From: Armatimonadota bacterium
GTDB lineage: Bacteria; Armatimonadota; Zipacnadia; Zipacnadales; UBA11051
DNA: 6,416 nt
Assembly: GCA_003542955.1 (NCBI GenBank)
Contig: DPJP01000368.1
Span: 678-7,093, forward strand
Reading direction: 5' to 3'
Part shown: positions 5,561 to 6,416 of the stretch, in pieces
Numbering within the stretch: position 1 is the first letter of the stretch
How the letters are laid out: each line of letters begins with the position of its first letter
The notes under the pieces: model-generated
Databases searched by the model: none
Seen by the model: only the letters and a program-made list of their open reading frames with translations
What the model was told of the DNA's origin: nothing
Position numbers and translations under genes: made by a program

Positions 5561-6319
5561 TTGGCAGACAAGACATCAGGCGGGCGACTGGAGGGGAAGG
5601 TCGCCATCGTGACGGGGGCGGCATCGGGCATCGGAGCGGCGGCAGTGCGGTTGTTTGTCGAGCACGGGGCACGCGTGCTGGCGGTGGACTTGAACGGGGA
5701 GGCGCTCGCGGCACTATGGGCGGACTGCGAGGGTGTCGAGTACATCGAGGCCGACCTCGTACACCCGGAGGTCGCGGATGAGATAGCACTCGATGCCGTG
5801 GGGTCGTTCGGCCGGCTGGACATCGTGTTCGGCAATGCCGGGGTGCACGGCAGCGGAGCCACGCCCGAGGACAGGTGGCAGCACTGCCTGGAGGTGAACT
5901 TGACGGCTGCGCATCGGGTGGCCGCGGCGGCGCATCCATACGTCCGCGACACCGGCGGCGGCTCAGTCATCTTCACCGCCTCGGTGGCCGGGCCTCTCGT
6001 CGGGTTCGCGTCGGCTCACTATGATGCTTCGAAGGCCGGCCTTGTCGGGCTCACCCGCCACCTGGCAAGCGCCTGGGGTCAAGACGGCATCCGCGTGAAT
6101 GCGCTCTGTCCGGGTTTCATCCAGACACCCTTCATCGGGGAGTACTGGACCGAGGAGCGGCTGCGCAAGGTACGCGGGGACACGGCGCTGGGGAGACTTG
6201 GCGAGGCGCAGGAGGTCGCGAAGGCGGCGCTGTTCCTGGCTTCGGATGATTCGAGCTATGTGACCGGCACGACGCTGGTGGTCGATGGCGGCTGGACGGT
6301 GCACTACGGGAAGTACTGA
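5561..6319 (+). CDS. Short-chain dehydrogenase/reductase (classical SDR), probably NAD(H)-dependent
   Basis: A 252-residue cytoplasmic oxidoreductase with the normal length and all hallmarks of classical SDRs. These are the TGAASGIG dinucleotide loop (18-25), NAG (92-94), structural Asn113 (EVNLTA), catalytic Ser141, Tyr154 and Lys158 (YDASK), PG at 184-185, and the closing LFLASDDSSYVTGTTLVVDGG segment (224-244). Asp43 after the second beta strand (VLAVDLN) points to NAD(H) rather than NADP(H). The substrate is not readable from sequence; related enzymes oxidise sugars, polyols, 3-oxoacyl compounds and steroids. Being third in line after two secreted, carbohydrate-type genes, it may oxidise a released sugar or sugar acid (inference). 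The start is TTG with AGGAG seven bases upstream and only 10 bp after the preceding stop. Its own stop codon falls inside a short tandem repeat that leads into the terminal palindrome. Confidence 0.95.
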   Translation: MADKTSGGRLEGKVAIVTGAASGIGAAAVRLFVEHGARVLAVDLNGEALAALWADCEGVEYIEADLVHPEVADEIALDAVGSFGRLDIVFGNAGVHGSGATPEDRWQHCLEVNLTAAHRVAAAAHPYVRDTGGGSVIFTASVAGPLVGFASAHYDASKAGLVGLTRHLASAWGQDGIRVNALCPGFIQTPFIGEYWTEERLRKVRGDTALGRLGEAQEVAKAALFLASDDSSYVTGTTLVVDGGWTVHYGKY

Positions 6320-6333
6320 CGGGACTGACGGGG
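6315..6333 (+). repeat. Short tandem repeat containing the dehydrogenase stop codon
   Basis: ACTGACGGG (6315-6323) is followed at once by ACTGACGGGG (6324-6333) and then ACTGG. The TGA stop at 6317-6319 is part of the first unit. The second unit merges into the left arm of the large palindrome. Confidence 0.6.
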
Positions 6334-6404
6334 ACTGGCACCCATTGCGCCGGCCGACGTCGCCGGAGCCCGACCGTCCGCAACGCAATGGGTTCCTGTC
6401 CCCG
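6329..6404. repeat. Long imperfect palindrome, REP/BIME-like
   Basis: The left arm (6329-6349, core GGGGACTGGCACCCATTGCG) pairs with the right arm (6384-6404) over 21 positions with two mismatches (6336/6397 and 6339/6394). The 34-base centre holds its own small hairpin: CCGGC at 6350-6354 with GCCGG at 6362-6366 around a seven-base loop. The element starts 10 bp after the dehydrogenase stop. There is no T-run after the stem, so it is not a standard intrinsic terminator, though such a stem could slow exonucleases on the mRNA. GGGGAC-type arms in intergenic DNA resemble repetitive extragenic palindromes mobilised by IS200-like (RAYT) transposases; whether this one is repeated elsewhere cannot be seen here. 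Confidence 0.65.
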
Positions 6405-6416
6405 AGGCAGTAGGCA

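Noticed and set aside
5223..5939. 238-codon open frame on the minus strand
   Set aside because: It is antisense to two well-supported genes, and the translation is Pro/Arg/Ser-rich with no domain.
6329..6404. Terminal palindrome considered as an intrinsic terminator of the plus-strand block
   Set aside because: The stem is too long with a 34-base centre and has no following T-tract; a REP-like element fits better.

Overview
The window is GC-rich bacterial DNA with two divergently oriented gene blocks. No rRNA, tRNA, CRISPR array, transposase gene or phage gene is visible. The taxon cannot be fixed from the sequence. Hcp (hybrid-cluster protein) paired with a Cys-rich ferredoxin-like protein points to an anaerobe or a microbe exposed to low oxygen. 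Long secreted glycoside-hydrolase-like and Asp-box proteins are typical of GC-rich polysaccharide degraders of the Armatimonadota/Planctomycetota/Hydrogenedentota type. That placement is an inference from protein style only.

Left block (minus strand, 1-1290): a HicB-like protein (1027-1290) has no visible HicA partner. It is followed by a clear sigma70-type promoter (TTGACA, 16 bp, TATACT) at 940-967 with two small nested dyads over the -10 and start-site region. That promoter reads into a 253-residue iron-sulfur protein (113-874), then, 51 bp later, into the first 20 codons of hcp, which runs off the left edge. These two genes look like a regulated redox or nitrosative-stress operon.

Right block (plus strand, 1535-6319): three consecutive genes. 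The first encodes a secreted 936-residue multidomain protein with an N-terminal carbohydrate-binding-like domain, a TIM-barrel-like hydrolase region, a GATase-like domain of the kind found in GH42 beta-galactosidases, and a discoidin-like C-terminus. The second encodes a secreted 378-residue protein with sialidase/sortilin-type Asp-box repeats. The third encodes a cytoplasmic NAD(H)-type short-chain dehydrogenase that starts with TTG 10 bp after the preceding stop. Spacing suggests co-transcription, and a role in breaking down an external glycan and oxidising a released sugar is plausible but unproven.

Right edge (6315-6404): immediately after the dehydrogenase lies a long imperfect palindrome (21-bp arms, two mismatches) preceded by a short tandem repeat that contains the stop codon. 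It resembles a REP/BIME-type element. No clear intrinsic terminator was found anywhere in the window. I see no convincing new defence or mobile system here. The most distinctive points are the altered second cluster motif in the ferredoxin-like protein, the nested dyads in its promoter, the hydrolase-like protein that I cannot place in a family, and the terminal palindrome.
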